Origin: Lentisphaerota bacterium
GTDB lineage: Bacteria > Verrucomicrobiota > Kiritimatiellia > RFP12 > UBA1067
Length of the DNA stretch: 6,086 nucleotides
Direction: 5' to 3'
Assembly: GCA_015061765.1 (NCBI GenBank)
Contig: SUVZ01000246.1
Coordinates: 1 to 6,086, forward strand
Of this stretch, positions 6,009-6,086 are shown piece after piece. The translations under genes and the position numbers were made by a program. Numbering within the stretch: position 1 is the first letter of the stretch; each line of letters opens with the position of its first letter. The notes beneath the pieces are model-generated. The model had not been told where the DNA came from. It did not search any database and saw only the letters and a list, made by a program, of their open reading frames with translations.

Positions 6009-6086
6009 ATGAAATATCTGGAAATATACGCTTCGCTGAGGAACAGCATAACGAAACAGGAATTCGGCCCCGACCGCCGCATTCCA
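6009..6086 (+). CDS. GntR-type transcriptional regulator, N-terminal 26 residues only
   Basis: The frame from ATG 6009 is open to the right edge. The visible peptide (MKYLEIYASLRNSITKQEFG, then PDRRIP) matches the first helix and following turn of GntR winged-helix domains, which typically read like KYxQIYxxLRxxIxxGxxxPGxxLP. The effector-binding part lies outside the window, so the subfamily (FadR, HutC, or AraR with a LacI-type sensor) cannot be decided. The divergent placement next to a glycan-degradation operon and the TGT-N4-ACA sites fit an AraR-like sugar sensor. No ribosome-binding site precedes the ATG, in keeping with a leaderless mRNA. Confidence 0.75.
   Translation, partial: MKYLEIYASLRNSITKQEFGPDRRIP

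Overview
The window (6,086 bp, GC-rich) looks like part of a carbohydrate-utilisation locus from a Gram-negative polysaccharide degrader. The mix suggests the PVC superphylum, most likely a Kiritimatiellota/Lentisphaerota/Verrucomicrobiota-type gut or sediment bacterium: large secreted glycosidase-like proteins, a two-domain LamG-like secreted protein, and a nearby GntR-type regulator. The taxonomic placement is inference from gene content and style; no marker gene is present.

Layout. Three large genes read leftward on the minus strand and one regulator reads rightward off the right edge. From right to left on the minus strand: a promoter with an adjacent operator-like site (5935-5980); a 24-codon leader ORF with a strong ribosome-binding site (5836-5910), whose stop overlaps the next start as ATGA; a 623-residue secreted protein with two LamG/concanavalin-like domains (3968-5839); then, overlapping it by about 38 nt, an ~817-residue secreted glycosidase-like protein of a family I cannot name (1552-4005). 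After a 185-bp gap with its own promoter and the same operator-like sequence comes a secreted GH106-like (alpha-L-rhamnosidase-type) glycoside hydrolase (1-1366), whose C-terminal part lies beyond the left edge. At the right edge, 6009-6086 on the plus strand encodes the first 26 residues of a GntR-type DNA-binding domain.

Regulation. Comparing the two minus-strand promoters shows the same module twice: TGTCTATACA, then 4 bp, then TTGCGR, then 18 bp, then TAYAAT. The copy at 5969-5978 also overlaps the -35 element of a predicted promoter for the divergent regulator gene, which would start its mRNA at or next to the ATG. The simplest model is one GntR-family (possibly AraR-like) sensor that controls itself, the LamG/glycosidase operon and the GH106-like gene with one operator sequence.

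Function. The three exported proteins plausibly bind and cut a glycan, possibly one containing rhamnose. The LamG-like protein has no visible catalytic domain and would serve in binding or display. The substrate is not determined by the sequence. Nothing seen points to mobile elements, CRISPR or RNA genes.
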